From Gnetum montanum (lineage: Eukaryota > Streptophyta > Gnetopsida > Gnetales > Gnetaceae): a stretch of 64,000 nucleotides of DNA. Both the position numbers and the translations under genes were made by a program. The DNA lies in NCBI GenBank assembly GCA_015680685.1, contig MNCI01030164.1, positions 617,597-681,596 on the forward strand, read 5' to 3'. The notes beneath the pieces are model-generated. The model ran no database searches, had not been told where the DNA came from, and saw nothing but the letters and a program-made list of their open reading frames with translations. Shown piece by piece: positions 10,640 to 22,440 of this stretch (position 1 is its first letter; each line of letters begins with the position of its first letter).

Positions 10640-12700
10640 AAAATCAAGTGCCTTGAGGCTTCCACATTAGGCTTGACATGGAAATAAGGACCCTTAGTGT
10701 GGACAAGTCTTCCCCCCTTGTTTTCATGCTGACTAGCTTGGAAAAGAGGGGGTTTAGCATGGAGAACTGAAATCCAAGAAAAAATAATGTCAAACATGGT
10801 CAAATAGAAAGTTGGAGTTTAGATCTAGAAGTTGTGCACCTCTTGACTTTGTTCAGAGGTAATTTGAGGCCATTTTGAGGATCAATAGGTGTTGAAATCA
10901 CTTCACCCCTTTCTTCCATGCTAGGTATAGTATCCTTAGTGTGGAAAAATAGGGGGAAATTGTTTGATGAATTAATAGTGATTTTGGGGCACTTGGACCA
11001 GGTTTCTAGGCCCCTAGGATTGTAGACTTCGATTCTGCAAGTTTTTGACTAATTTTGGACATGTTTGAAGGTATCTAGATTTGCTAGCAATGACTGCTAC
11101 TACTTGATGTTAAAATTTCATTGTTTCAAGGTTGAAAAGGGATTTTTTGAAGTTCCCCCCTTTTTCCACATTGGGGCTTCCATGCAAAGTGTGGAAAAAT
11201 AGGGAAGAATCTTTTTGATCATCTTTTATCATTTTTGGATGTGCATGTAGGCTTCCTAGGTTGCTGGCATTGATCACTAACATCTGATGTTAAAATTTGG
11301 TCATCTCAAAGGTCCTAAGGTAACTTTTGAACTTCCCCCATTTTTCCATGTTGGGACTTCTATGCTTAGCATGGAAAATTGGGGGGAATGCTTTCTGGTT
11401 ACTTTTGGCCACTCTCAAGCATGCATGCAAGCTTCCTAGGTTGTTGGTGATGATGGTTGCTATTTAATGTCAAATTTTGATTATTTCATGGTTGATAAAG
11501 CACTTTTAAACTCCCCAACCATTTTTTCATACTAAGGCTTCCATGCTTAATATGGAAAATTAGGGGGAAAGCTTAGTGATCACTTTTGATCATGCATGCA
11601 GGCCCCTAAGGTCATCGGTATTGCCTACTGCTAGATGACACTAAAATTTGACTATTTCAAGGGTCACAAGCCATTGTTTAGACTTTCTCCCCATTTTATA
11701 CGCTAGGGTTTCCATGCTTGGATTGGAAAATTTGGGGGAAATCTTTTTTGATCATTTTTTGTCAATATGGCCATGTGTGAGTGCTCATAGGGTTATCAAA
11801 ATTGGTCATTAGTGCCTAAGATCAAGATTTCATTATTTTGGAAGCTGTGAGGGTGTTTTTAGGCTTCCCCATTTTTTCCATGCTGGGTGTGGAAGGCTCA
11901 ATGTGGAAGAGGTCCCCTAAATAAAAAAAAGTTAGATCTAGGATAGATCTGTAGCTAATCGACCATGCATGTTAACCTTTGGGGTTTTCGGTGTTGATGG
12001 TCAATGTTGGATGTCAAGATTTGAAAGTTTGGAGGCTTCTAAGTACCTTATGCAACTTTACCATTTTCTTTCATGTTGGGAATGGTGGCCCCAACGTGGA
12101 TGGGAGGGGAATGGTAGATTTGTACTATTTTTGACCCATTTTGGGGCTTCTAGAGGCTCTGAAGGGTTTTGACAGGGTCTAGGGATCACCAAGCATCAGG
12201 AAATGGTCATTAAGTCATCAACTTAGGTCACTTTTGGCTTTCCCTCATCTATCCATGCTAAGGGTAAGAGGATTAGCATGGAGAAAGTCTCCCCCAACTC
12301 AAAAAACACCAAATATCATGTTTCAATCAATTTTGACTGGCTTTGACTAGGTTTGGTGAGGTTCTAAGGCTACCAGAGATACTTAGAGGGGTTCTAGGTC
12401 ATGTGGGGCTCACTTTTAAACTTGTGTTAGATGAGTGTTGGGAGGAAAGAGTGAGTGTTAGCCCTCTTCTTGCATGTTGGACACTACTGTCCCAATGTGG
12501 AAACTCATGGTGCTTAGCCTTACTCATGTTTTGCCCAAACTTGGAAACCTGGGGTTGAAAAAGGTAAGTCTAGGTTGCTAAAAATAGAAAGATATTTGTA
12601 AGTCTAAAAAATTTGTAAAATGATAAACATGTTTCCACATTGGACATGGTATTCCTAGTGTGGATGCAGGGGGGTAAGGTTGCCATAATAGTTTTAAGTA
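10640..12700. repeat. Array of about 180-bp degenerate tandem repeats
   Basis: A block of the type 'CCCCATTTTTCCATG, then TTGG, then CTTCCATGC, then TGGAAAA with a G-run' recurs near 10915, 11155, 11335, 11517, 11690, 11868, 12062, 12243, 12465 and 12635, a spacing of mostly 170-195 bases. Between them lie related 'GCTTCCTAGGTTGCTGGCATTGA' type segments (shown here only in part). No protein is encoded; short open frames here are chance. The array lies in the untranslated stretch between the antisense gene and RT. Confidence 0.65.
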
Positions 12701-13870
12701 CTGAAATTAGTAACAATCTCAACATTGAAGCAAGTTTGATCAAAAGGAAAGGTGTAGGGTGGGGCCCACAATCCAAATATTTAAAATTTTAAAAAGTAGA
12801 TTTGTTCCCCCCCTAAAAAAATGTGAACTAAACTTTCCCCATTGTTTCTTTAGTTCACTTGTAGTCATGGTGCACTAAATTAGCAGCTAGGGTTTTGTTT
12901 AGGTTTAGGTGGATTTTATAAGTAAAAATTTGCAAATTTTGATCATAACTGTCATTCTTCGGCAACATCACATTGGAGGAGAGCTCTAGTAAAGATTCTT
13001 GTGGCAGCCACAACTAACCTTTAGTGTGGAAGCCTCCCATCTCCCCTATAGCTAGTGTTGAACCCTCATCTTTTTCAAATTTCCTGCTTTTCTCAATGTT
13101 AAGCCTACCATGGTGTCCAAATAGAGAGGAGGAAAGAGTAAAAATCCCATAGTTTAGAGGATGGATGAGCATTCAAGGGAGTTATCAAAGCTTCTAAGGC
13201 CTATTTCCATTTAGGCTTCATCTTTCATTGCTCCAAGGTAGGCAATTCTACCTATTTTTGCCTTTGTTTTCATGGTTTTTTCTAGTTTTGTGCCTTCCAA
13301 GTGCTAGGGCCATTTTTGTAAAATCTACTCCAATGGGAGGATTAAGTTAGAATTCTAAAAAAATTACAAAATCCTATTTTGGATACTCTCATGTAGATTT
13401 GTGGTTGTTTTATGACTTTAGCTTTTGTAGATTTGATTTTGAAAATAGGCCTTGCGGTTTTGTGCTTTCTTGTCAAAATCTTGGGGTATAGCCATTTTTT
13501 TCAGATATAGGCCAAAGGATTTGTTAAAATTAATTTTTAAAAAAATTCTATCCCATTATCTTGATGTTAATTTAAATGGGTTGTAAGGGTTTTGTTTATT
13601 TCGACCATTTTAATGGCTATATGATGTTAGTCTTTTGGATTTTCAAAGTTTTGTTATGAAAAAGCAAGACAAGTTGTATATTTTTTCTTGGTAAAATAGA
13701 TGTATATTTGTAAAATCAAATGTTATGGGCTTATTATCCTTCGTTTAGGCTTCGTGATGGTTGTTGTCTCGTTTAATTTGGCTTTGAAAGAAGGGATTTA
13801 TGGCTATTTTCCTAATGTTGCGTAGTTAGGTTGTTTGTGCCGCTTTTGTAATTTTGGCCATAATGTTTTG
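12701..13870. other. AT-rich spacer of copy 1 upstream of the antisense gene
   Basis: Mixed low-complexity sequence with a last few repeat-like pieces (near 13010) and no recognisable domain. If the plus-strand gene is real, its promoter and first exon should lie here, but I cannot point to a convincing TATA box or start. Confidence 0.4.
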
Positions 13871-13899
13871 GTTATAAAGGCTATAAAATATGTATAAAA

Positions 13900-16800
13900 T
13901 ATGGCCGCTTTTTATATAAAATATAAAATATGGCACATAGAGCCCACACACTATGCTAGAACCCACCTAGCACTATGTATTGTCTACAGGGGTAAAAATG
14001 GTTATTATAATGTTTTTTATGATTTTGGCTTGACTTCTTTGCCTAACTTCATTAATTTTACTTCTTATAGGTACAAGGTCAATGAGCAAGGTCTGATCAT
14101 TAATGACCAAATCTTGGTAGTGGCTCAAAATTCTTTAGATGAATTCATCAAAAGTCACTAAATTAGGATTGCTTTGTATCAACATTTAAGAGGGGACTTT
14201 GATGAATACACCACCAGGTTCAACATGGCATATAAGAAATGCAAGGATGATAAGATGATGCATAGTTGATGGGTAGATGCCGGTAGCATAGATTAGACCC
14301 TTGTAGCTAGAACCTCTACATCATAGAAGAAAAGTAAAGGTGAGAATATAACTTATAGTATTTTTATGGCTTTAAGTGTTTCACTACTTTTCTTGATCAT
14401 TGAAATTGCTCATATGGATGCTAACCTTTGATTATTTCTTTGCAAGACCTTCCATCTTAACTAATGTCACTATACCACTTTTAGGCTCACATCATGAGGA
14501 AACCCTTATCTTGAAGTTTGGTGATGTGACATTAGCACAGGAATGGCTAAAGGGACATAAGCCTAGATATGTTCAAGCAAACATCTAGCATGCAGGTTTG
14601 CTTGATATATTTATGACACCTATTCCTTCCATTCCTGTTGCAAAGATGTTGCATGTTATTGGCTCCTTCGATGTTTAGGTTGGTCGATTTAGCACCATCA
14701 TTTGAGGTGTTAAGGTGAAAACTGGCATAAGTGTTGGTCTCTTTTGTGACTTGTTTGGGATCCCTGCTAATGCGACCAAGGTTCCTACTAGGACTATTTG
14801 GGAATCAAGCCATCATGAGAAAGTTCTAGAGTGGATTGGTGTCAACATATGCCACTTTGGAATTTCAATGGATAGCTTCATAAACCCTAACACAAAGGAA
14901 TCATATTATTTTTTTAAGTCTCATGCATTACCCAAACTACTATCGCAAAAGAAGGTGATCGGCCTAGCATAGGGATGGACCTTTAAGAAGTTCTTGATGG
15001 AGGACACAAAAGTTGATTAGGTTACTACTTTGGGCACTAGACTTTGAGAGGATATTCTTAGACTTTGTGTTAACACCTCTATGATAATACATATGTATTT
15101 TGTATTTTTTACAAGTTATCTAAAGATGTTTGTAGAGTTTCTAGTGGTGTATAGGAATGGATGATGGGTTTCCCAAGACCCAAGTCAACTTTCTAGGCCT
15201 TGGATAAAATACATTTATCCAACAATGTAGGTCTAGAACCCACAAGAGGGGATGTATGAGACATTATCCATCACCACTAAGAATCTTGATGTTAGGCAAT
15301 ATGAGTCTCCCAATAGTATTGATGATGATGAGCCCCTCTCATTTCCTACTAGTGTTCAAGAGGCTAAACGATGATGCATGGAGGCTGAAGTAGTAGCCAG
15401 AGAGAAACTTAAGAGGCCTATAAAGGAGGCACCCCAACATCAGATCAACCTACCCTAAAGAAGCTTAAGTTTAATATTAAGCCATCATAGTAGACAGTTG
15501 TAGGTATGCTTTATTTAACTTTGGCTATTTCATGTTTTAAAATTTTATGGCTACTTTATGATTTCATGTGTTAATCAGTTTTCTATGCGCTATGGTTATA
15601 GACAAACATCAAGCTGTAGTAGCTTGGGCTACTATAGAGCTAGAACAAAGGCATGTCAAAGAGGCACTCCTAAAGCAACCCATGGTTGGAGGACTTGTTG
15701 ATGTAAGCATAGATGATCTATATGCCTTATTTGGTGAGGTAGTACCAAGTACCTCTCCCATCATCATCTTAGAGGAGGAAGAGGAGGAGAAGCCAGGTAT
15801 GCCTATGCCTTAATATTATTATTATATTATGTTAGTTACATTTGGTTTCCATCCTAACCTTTTGATGATTTTTATGCTTATAGTAGTTCTTAAGCCACCA
15901 GTGCAAGCTTCCATCCCTGAGTTTCACACCAAACCATGGGTAGAGACTCTAGACAAAGTGGAGTTCCTATGTGGGATGGCTAAGCACATCATTGATCAAA
16001 TATATTAGGTTGCACTTGAGATAGGTAAGGATTTTTTTATGCACTTTGTCTATAGGCTTTGTTTTCATTGGGTATTTGATTTTGTATCTTATGGTTGCCT
16101 TTTATACTTTGTGTAGTACTGTCCATGGAGTGGGACTCCAATAGGGACATGGAGGTAGACTCTTTGCCTAGACTTTCCTCTAACTTGTCTAGTATACCTG
16201 TGAAGTTGTATGACACTACCACTGATTTAGTGATGTCATGCACAAAAGCTTTATGGGAGCTAGAGAGGTCCAATGAATTCCAATGGGAGGAAGTTATGTC
16301 CTTGAGAAAAAAGATTCAAAGTTAGGAGGATATAATTAGGGATCTTCCAGACCATAAAGTTTTTGTGGAAGCCCAAGTGGCTAACTTAGGGACGTTAGAG
16401 ACTAAAGAGATCACATGGGCTCGCTATTAGCATGTCCTTCAAGATAAAGTAGTGGTCCTATAGGAGATGGTGAAGCAATGTATGCAAATGGACCTCATTT
16501 ACCAAAAGGTTGAAGACTAGAAGGATGAATGTGCTTGGGTTTTGCATTGGGGAAAGACACAAAAGGCCCAAAAGTGGTAGTATAAGGATGATTATGGGAC
16601 TTACTTGAAATGGCTTAAAGAAGAGTTAGTTGAATGACATAAGAGAGAGTTGTTCATTCAGGGGATCCAAGTAGAAAGTGCTTATGAACTCTTTGAATGC
16701 ATCCTGAAGGTGGAGCAATCCCCTACTCTTCAAATCACTATCGTTGTAGGTGAGACTACTACAACTATCATTACACATGAGCCTCCTACTTGGACTCCTA

Positions 16801-17121
16801 TAAATAGATCTGGCATTCCTTTTGGCATTAATCTTGGGGATGTTGATTGTATCAACATGATGAAGGATCAAATCCTCCATCGTTTGGAGGAAGGCCTTCC
16901 CCATGTACCCCCAAAAGTGATGGAGCTAGACTCTCCACATGTTTAATCTATTTTATGTTTTAGTTTTTGGTTTTAAGTCATGATCTTGGCTATGGTTTAC
17001 TAACTGGCCATATGTTGTTGCATTTTAGACCTCCGCAGACATTGGTGGTCCTAGTGGTGAGGGTGGGGATGACCCACCACCTCTTCCTCTAGATGCTACT
17101 CAACAACCTCCTTTAATTTAG
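13900..17121 (+). pseudogene. Antisense, intron-containing gene inside gypsy copy 1
   Basis: A plus-strand gene runs opposite to the element that holds it. Proposed exons: to 13991, 14071-14339, 14447-15503, 15602-15796, 15884-16024, 16117-16940 and 17029-17121. All introns are GT-AG, 79-107 bases long. Across the last four the codon phase is preserved: split codons join correctly at 15503/15602, 15796/15884 and 16024/16117, and whole codons join at 16940/17029. Branch-point-like CTAAC occurs at 14420, 15854 and 17000 (the last as TACTAAC). The final exon is open to TAG 17119 and encodes a Gly/Asp/Pro-rich tail. Exon 3 has GDVTLAQEW and LFGIPANATKV; exon 4 is helical and heptad-rich. Function unrecognised; a faint likeness to plant mobile-domain proteins is only a guess. 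In-frame stops, mostly TAG, show decay. Antisense ORFs are known in Tat-lineage elements. Confidence 0.68.
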
Positions 17122-17404
17122 CTTTTGGCTATTTGATTTTGTTTTGATGGCTATGGTTAGCCAAGACTATGTTATGGATGGTTATTCTTTGGCATCATCA
17201 CTACACATTGTATTTATGGACATTTTAATTTTAAATGTTGGTTCCATTCTGGCTATATGCATTCATAGTAGTAAATTTTATAAACATGGCTATACTGACA
17301 TTTTGTTTATGGCTAATCAATGCAAGGAATGTTTGCTAGTTTTAGGCCATCGCAAGCATAGGTTATATAGTGCAATTGTGGCTACTTTGCTAGTTTAACA
17401 TCTC

Positions 17405-17530
17405 AAGGGATGAGAATGTCAGTTTAAAGTCATAGCAGACCATAGTGCCAATTTTATGCCTTAGTAAGCCATAGTGCTAGTTTTAGGCCTTAGTGGGCCT
17501 TAGTGCCAGTTTTATGTCTTAGCGGACAGT
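17405..17530 (-). repeat. 29-bp minisatellite, post-protease block of copy 1
   Basis: Four units with the core AGTTTTAGGCCTTAGTGGGC then CTTAGTGCC. They close the antisense gene block on the protease side. Confidence 0.75.
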
Positions 17531-17819
17531 GCTTGAAAGAGGCACTCTTTAATGTTTTAAAGGATATAAATAAAAATATAGGAAGGTTGTAGTAAATAGG
17601 TAATAATGCAAATAAATTTAGGCTACATGCATAGTATACATGCATAAAATAACAAAGATATAATAAATTGCAAAAGCAAAAAATAACGCTATTTAGCTAT
17701 TGTTACCTATGGTCATAAAGGCACACAAAGATTATGGTAAACTTCACTTGTGCAAACTCTTCCTAATCTTTGCAAGATTAGGGGGGTAAGTAAGGCCTAC
17801 TTTGCACAAGCTTGTACTC

Positions 17820-18600
17820 ACCATCCACTTCACTTATGATGTTGAAAGGAAGTTCATCCCATAGTGTATCACATTGCTTCTCATTACCATTGTTGGTTGC
17901 CTTAGGATTTTGCTCTTCATGGATAGGAGCTTCTTCTTGGATCTCCATTTTGGACCCCTATTCTATGCCCACATTATTAACAACTAGGGGAGCTACATTG
18001 TCATCATGAATGATGATTTCACCTCCCTCATAAGGAAGGTGATTTTCTTGATGGATGGACAAGGAGACAACTTGTAATTAAGTCAACCAAGGTCTTCCCA
18101 AAATGAGGTTGAGTCCTAGTATCTCTTCCACCACTAATAAGTTTTTGGTTGTAGGAAATTATTCTCTAGCTACAAAATCCAAGGAGATAGAGCTCTTGAT
18201 GGCAACTCTTGATCTATTGAAGGACTTAAAAGTTATAGTGGTCATAGATTGTACTTGCTCAGTTAAGCCCATGAGTTTAGCGATGATGCATGGAATGACA
18301 TTGGTTGCTAGTCCATTATCAACATGCACCCGATGTATTTGAAATTGTCCTATGCATATGGTTATGAATAGAGGGGTTGTAGTCACCTCACCATTTTGGG
18401 TATTAACCTTAATTTCTATATTACAAAATGTTAAGGATGTTGATTTCTCTTTCCTTGGTGAGGGAGAAATCATCACTACATGGATGGCTTCCTCATTAGT
18501 AGGAATATCCTCACTAACAAATATGGAGGTCAACATTTTGACTAGCACTTCATGATGTGTGACAAAAGTTATGATTAGGTCATACAAGCTCAAAGTTGTA
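17820..18600 (-). pseudogene. Retropepsin-like protease, copy 1
   Basis: The open frame 18593-18159 (144 residues) begins SLYDLIITFVTHHEVLVKML and runs into the catalytic loop VHVDNGLATNVIP, where the usual D-T/S-G is D-N-G. Past a stop, LILGRPWL follows, the conserved segment after the flaps of plant gypsy proteases. Protease would cleave the Gag-Pol precursor in the particle. The copy 2 homologue is at 40132-40870. A near-palindrome, CTAATCTTTGCAAGATTAG, sits just downstream at about 17762. Confidence 0.8.
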
Positions 18601-18609
18601 ATTTTTCTG

Positions 18610-21190
18610 GTTGAGTGATTGCCTAACTTGGTTCATTGCACTAAGGAAGTTTTTATCATTGGCTATGGGCTTATCACCCCAGTTGTGCTTTACTTCCTCC
18701 ATACATTCCAAAAGCCGAACTTCAATTTTAGGTTATGGCTCTTCCTTGTTGTTTTGGTTCTGGGCTTTATTGTCCTCCTGTGGGTTGTTGGTTTAAGGAG
18801 ATGGGGCAAAGGAGTTCATAGGTATAGCTAAGATGGGAGTGCACTTTGGTGGGCCCGCTTCCTTTCATGCTTCCATCTACTTATCTTCCTTGTTATTAAG
18901 CTTTTGCTTATACTTCCTCCTTTGGTTGGCTAAAATTTTTTAGTTGTCAGTTGTTGGTTGTAAGGAAGAGGAAGTAGCATTGTCTACCACAAGAGGTCAT
19001 TGTATAGCTAGTTGGGCTATAGTTGTTCACGTTGTATTGGGTTGGAGAACCTTGATGACAAAATTTTGTCTCAAAGGTATTCATGATGGTATCCTCTCAA
19101 CGAAGGGAGATCTTGAGCTATGGGAAGTTGAAGAAGCTCTCTTATTGTAAAGGGGTACTTGGATCATGAATGGTTCTCTTATAGGTCTCTGATTTTCATC
19201 AATGTTGAATGCCAAAATAACATAAGGGCTATCATTGGCATTCAATAGGTCTTTATAGATCTACATTGACTAGTTTTGTGGTTGAACTAGGTTAAAAGCA
19301 TCTAAAACCAATTCCCCCTATCTATCATCCTTTGTAGGTCATCCTTTAGTGCAAAGCATAAGTCTATATCATGATCGAGTAGTTGATGATAGTGGCAAAA
19401 GCAATCTAGCTTGAAGTATCTAGGCAATAGGGGATCATCCTTCATTGCCCAAGAGGGATCTTTGGGTATTTCACATAGTTACTTGTGTTTCTTTTGAGTG
19501 CCTTCAATCATTTGTTTATGTTTTATGTTTCCACTTCTTAATAGTTGATCAAGCAACTTGGATGGTTATAGTGGCAACTCAATGTACTTAGAATTGTCCA
19601 TCCTTTTGAAGTTATGTCTATTTTTTGTTGATGTATTGATCCCAAAAGTTGATGGTTGGCTACTGTAGCCATTGGTGGGTACCTTAGGTGGATTGACCTT
19701 TAGCCCTCTGTTTGTGATCTTGGCTTCTTGGGTTACAGTTGCTATGGTAGTATTGTTTTGTTTGCTCTTTTCTTTGTCTCTTCGAGCATGTTAGTTTTTA
19801 TGTGATATATAGGCTAGTTCATGGCTAGGTTTTGTGGCATCCTCTATGTTTTTGATTTGTGAGAATTCTTGGATCAAAGATTATGGATCAAGGTAGTAGA
19901 GTTTTGACTTGATGAAGTCACTAACTAATCCCTTGAATATGGCTAACAAGTGGGCTTCGGCTATGAGCTTTGGTATTTTATTCAAAAGTCCATTCCACTA
20001 TTAAATGAAGTTTTGTACGAGTTCTAAATGCCCTTGCTTAACCTTCATGAGTTGATCAAGCATTGTGTCAAGCTTCAATTTATACTTGAAGTGCTTGAAA
20101 AACTAGGCTACTAGGTCTTCCAAAGAAGATATAGATCCTCTGGCCAATGCAGGATACTAATTGAGTGCTTTCCCAATCAAAGACATAGGGAAAATCCTAA
20201 TGATCGTATGAGGCCATGGTTGCAAGAGCAAACACTCAGATCAAAAAGTGATAAGGTGAGCATTAGGATTACCTTCTTTATTATATTTGCTAAATTGTGA
20301 TATGGGGACACTAGGAGGAAGTGTCAAGGATCAAACTATAGGACTTATGGGATTGTCTTGGTAGAAGTCCATAATGTTGATGGTTTGTGGTGATAGAGGC
20401 TTCAAGCCTCTTTAATTCTTCTATTAGGTCTTGGATCATTTGAAAGGATTGATCCAAGCCTTGTGGTGGCCTCATAGTTTGCAAGGTTTGTACATAAGAT
20501 TGTGGTATCTGTTGTGAGGCTTGTGGCCTTTCTATGGGTTGCATGACAAAAGGAAAAGGTTGCAATATAGTTGTGGCTATAGACCAAATAAAGAGAAAGA
20601 TGTTTGTGCTAGCACTTGAGGCAAAAATGGGACAAACATAGTGTGTGACCCTTATGTCTAAGGGGGTCTCATGGTGGAACCCATGTGAGTAGTTAGTGGA
20701 TTTGTAGTGGTAAAGCCCACCATTGATGGTTTTGTATTTTGTAGTTGCATTAAAAATGGCATTGATATGTTATAATTTGTTGTTTGTGACATTGACTGAG
20801 TGTGATGTGATGCTACAACCAACATGGGATCTACTATAGTAGGACATGGAGGAGTGGAAGATGGTGGCACCATGCCCATGAAGAAAACAAAAGCATTAGG
20901 TGAAGCTTCAATGACATTGGGGGATGTTTGGTTGAATAGCCCTCCAAGGATGTTTTCAAGCTCATATTCTATCCTAAATTCATCCTCTTGTTCCTATTGT
21001 TCCCTAAAGGTAGGCTAGTTATCTTCCTCCTCTATGGCAATCAATTAGGCTAGGATGCTAGAATATACATTAGTTAGAGAAATTTCTTCATATGGGGAAG
21101 GGATGTATTCTTTTCCATCCCTGTGTATGAGTTCAAACTTCCTCTTATTTGGCTTTAATTCGGGGAATTACCATACTTGACTAAATTTTG
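18610..21190 (-). pseudogene. Ty3/gypsy gag, copy 1
   Basis: Read leftward from about 21190: an N-terminal extension with DGKEYIPSPYEEISL, also present in copy 2. Next is a Pro/Ser/Thr/Gln-rich stretch (20879-20400) ending PPQGLDQSFQMIQDLIEEL. The retrotransposon gag domain (20350-19850) follows, with NPNAHLITF, LARGSISSLEDL and LDQLMKVKQGHLE. The nucleocapsid zinc-finger-like segment (about 19440-19330) reads CFCHYHQLLDHDIDLCFAL, the C-x-x-H...H-D-x-x-x-C form of Tat gags. Frames change several times. Gag forms the virus-like particle; this copy cannot make a complete one. It is directly upstream of protease. Confidence 0.82.
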
Positions 21191-22408
21191 CTATAAATGA
21201 AGTTATAACAATGTTCATTTATGACTACAAAATCAAGAATCTTTCCTCTAACTCTCAAAGATCACCTACACTCAATGACTACAAAATCTTTGGGATCATA
21301 CACCCTCATGACTTGTTGGTTATGATCCTTGCCAATGAAGGTGTAAGGAAATTTGGTGAATTTTATAAAAGATATGGCTATAATATTGAGGATTGCTTAA
21401 ATAAAATAGGCTATAAATCTTAAAAGAAAAGTAAATTCTAGTGAATGGAATCCAAAAACTCTTAGAGAAAGTGAAAATGACAAAAAATAATATCCTTAAC
21501 ATAATTAGTAAGTGGGGGATAAGGGGGATTTACCCCTTTACTAGAAATAAAATATTGGAAATGTTGGCTTTAAACCTCACCCAAGTTGGCTTTCCAAGTG
21601 CCTCTATGTTAGGTATGGCAAGGGGGGAAGGGTGAGATAATTAAAATATTACACATTCCTATTCCAACATTGGAGAGAAGGGGGAAAGTTTGAAGACCAA
21701 AATGGAAACATGGTAGTTTCCAAAGATGGTTTTGATAAGTTTCCAAATTTCACCAAAAAGCAAGGAAAAGTAGGCTTGGTTGGTATGGAAACCAATTTTG
21801 GTTTAGTGACAAAGGGCAACAAAGATTAAATATTTACCAAGGCTCCCATGCTGGCTTTGTTCTAGGAATTCACAACATATGTTATGAAATTCCAACACCC
21901 CAACTACTTGCATCTTCCATGCTAAGGTTTCTACCATAGGGGGAGGGGGAAATAGAACACAATGTTGGGTTGCATGAGAGTTTTGGCTATAAGAAAATGG
22001 CTTTCAATTTGGAACAAAAGCAAATTTAGTTGTAAAATTAGTTTCAAATTTCATCAATGTTGGTCCCCCAACTGCTTCCATGTTGGGTATGCCAGAGGGG
22101 GGAAAGAGGGTGGGGGAATGTCAACTCATGGATGAGTTGAACCATCCAATTTTAGAAGCTGGAAAATAAAATTTTGGTAATAAAAAAAATAGGAGAAAGA
22201 GATATCAACACTGGATTTGGGCCTTAAAATTCATAGCAAGTGTTGTGAAAAACCAAAGCCCAACCACCTACAACTTGCACATTGCAGTTTTGGTCATAGG
22301 GAGGGAAAGACCAAGATTCATTTTTCAAAGGTTTTGGCTGCAAAAAATGAAGGCACAACTTGCAAATGGAAACAAAAATAATAGATTTGGCTACAAAATT
22401 TAGGTGAA
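21191..22408 (-). other. 5' leader of copy 1
   Basis: The stretch lies between primer site and gag. It contains U3-like pieces (CCATGTTGGGTATGCC, G-runs) at about 21590, 21900 and 22070, spaced about 180 bases apart and similar to the repeat array at 10.6-12.7 kb. Plus-strand frames at 21211-21423 and 21441-21635 are open but match nothing in the sister copies, so they are not called. Confidence 0.5.
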
Positions 22409-22427
22409 GGCCCTCCTTCTAGCACTA
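22409..22427 (-). other. Primer-binding-site region of copy 1
   Basis: The minus strand reads TAGTGCTAGAAGGAGGGCC, a few bases inside the 5' LTR. An almost identical TAGTGCTAGAAGGAGGACC lies at the matching place in copy 2. Conservation and position support a primer site; it is not the initiator-Met type and I cannot name the tRNA. Confidence 0.6.
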
Positions 22428-22440
22428 AGAAAAACTATTA

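Noticed and set aside
12343-12558. Plus-strand open frame of 71 residues with Trp/Cys/Leu-rich sequence
   Set aside because: It lies in the array of about 180-bp repeats; the adjacent units do not keep the frame.
17762-17780. CTAATCTTTGCAAGATTAG as a terminator hairpin
   Set aside because: The stem is short and imperfect and bacterial-type termination is not relevant in plant DNA; noted only as a palindrome.
21211-21635. Two plus-strand frames opposite the gag leader of copy 1
   Set aside because: No domain, no equivalent in copy 2, and no splice signals like those of the antisense gene.
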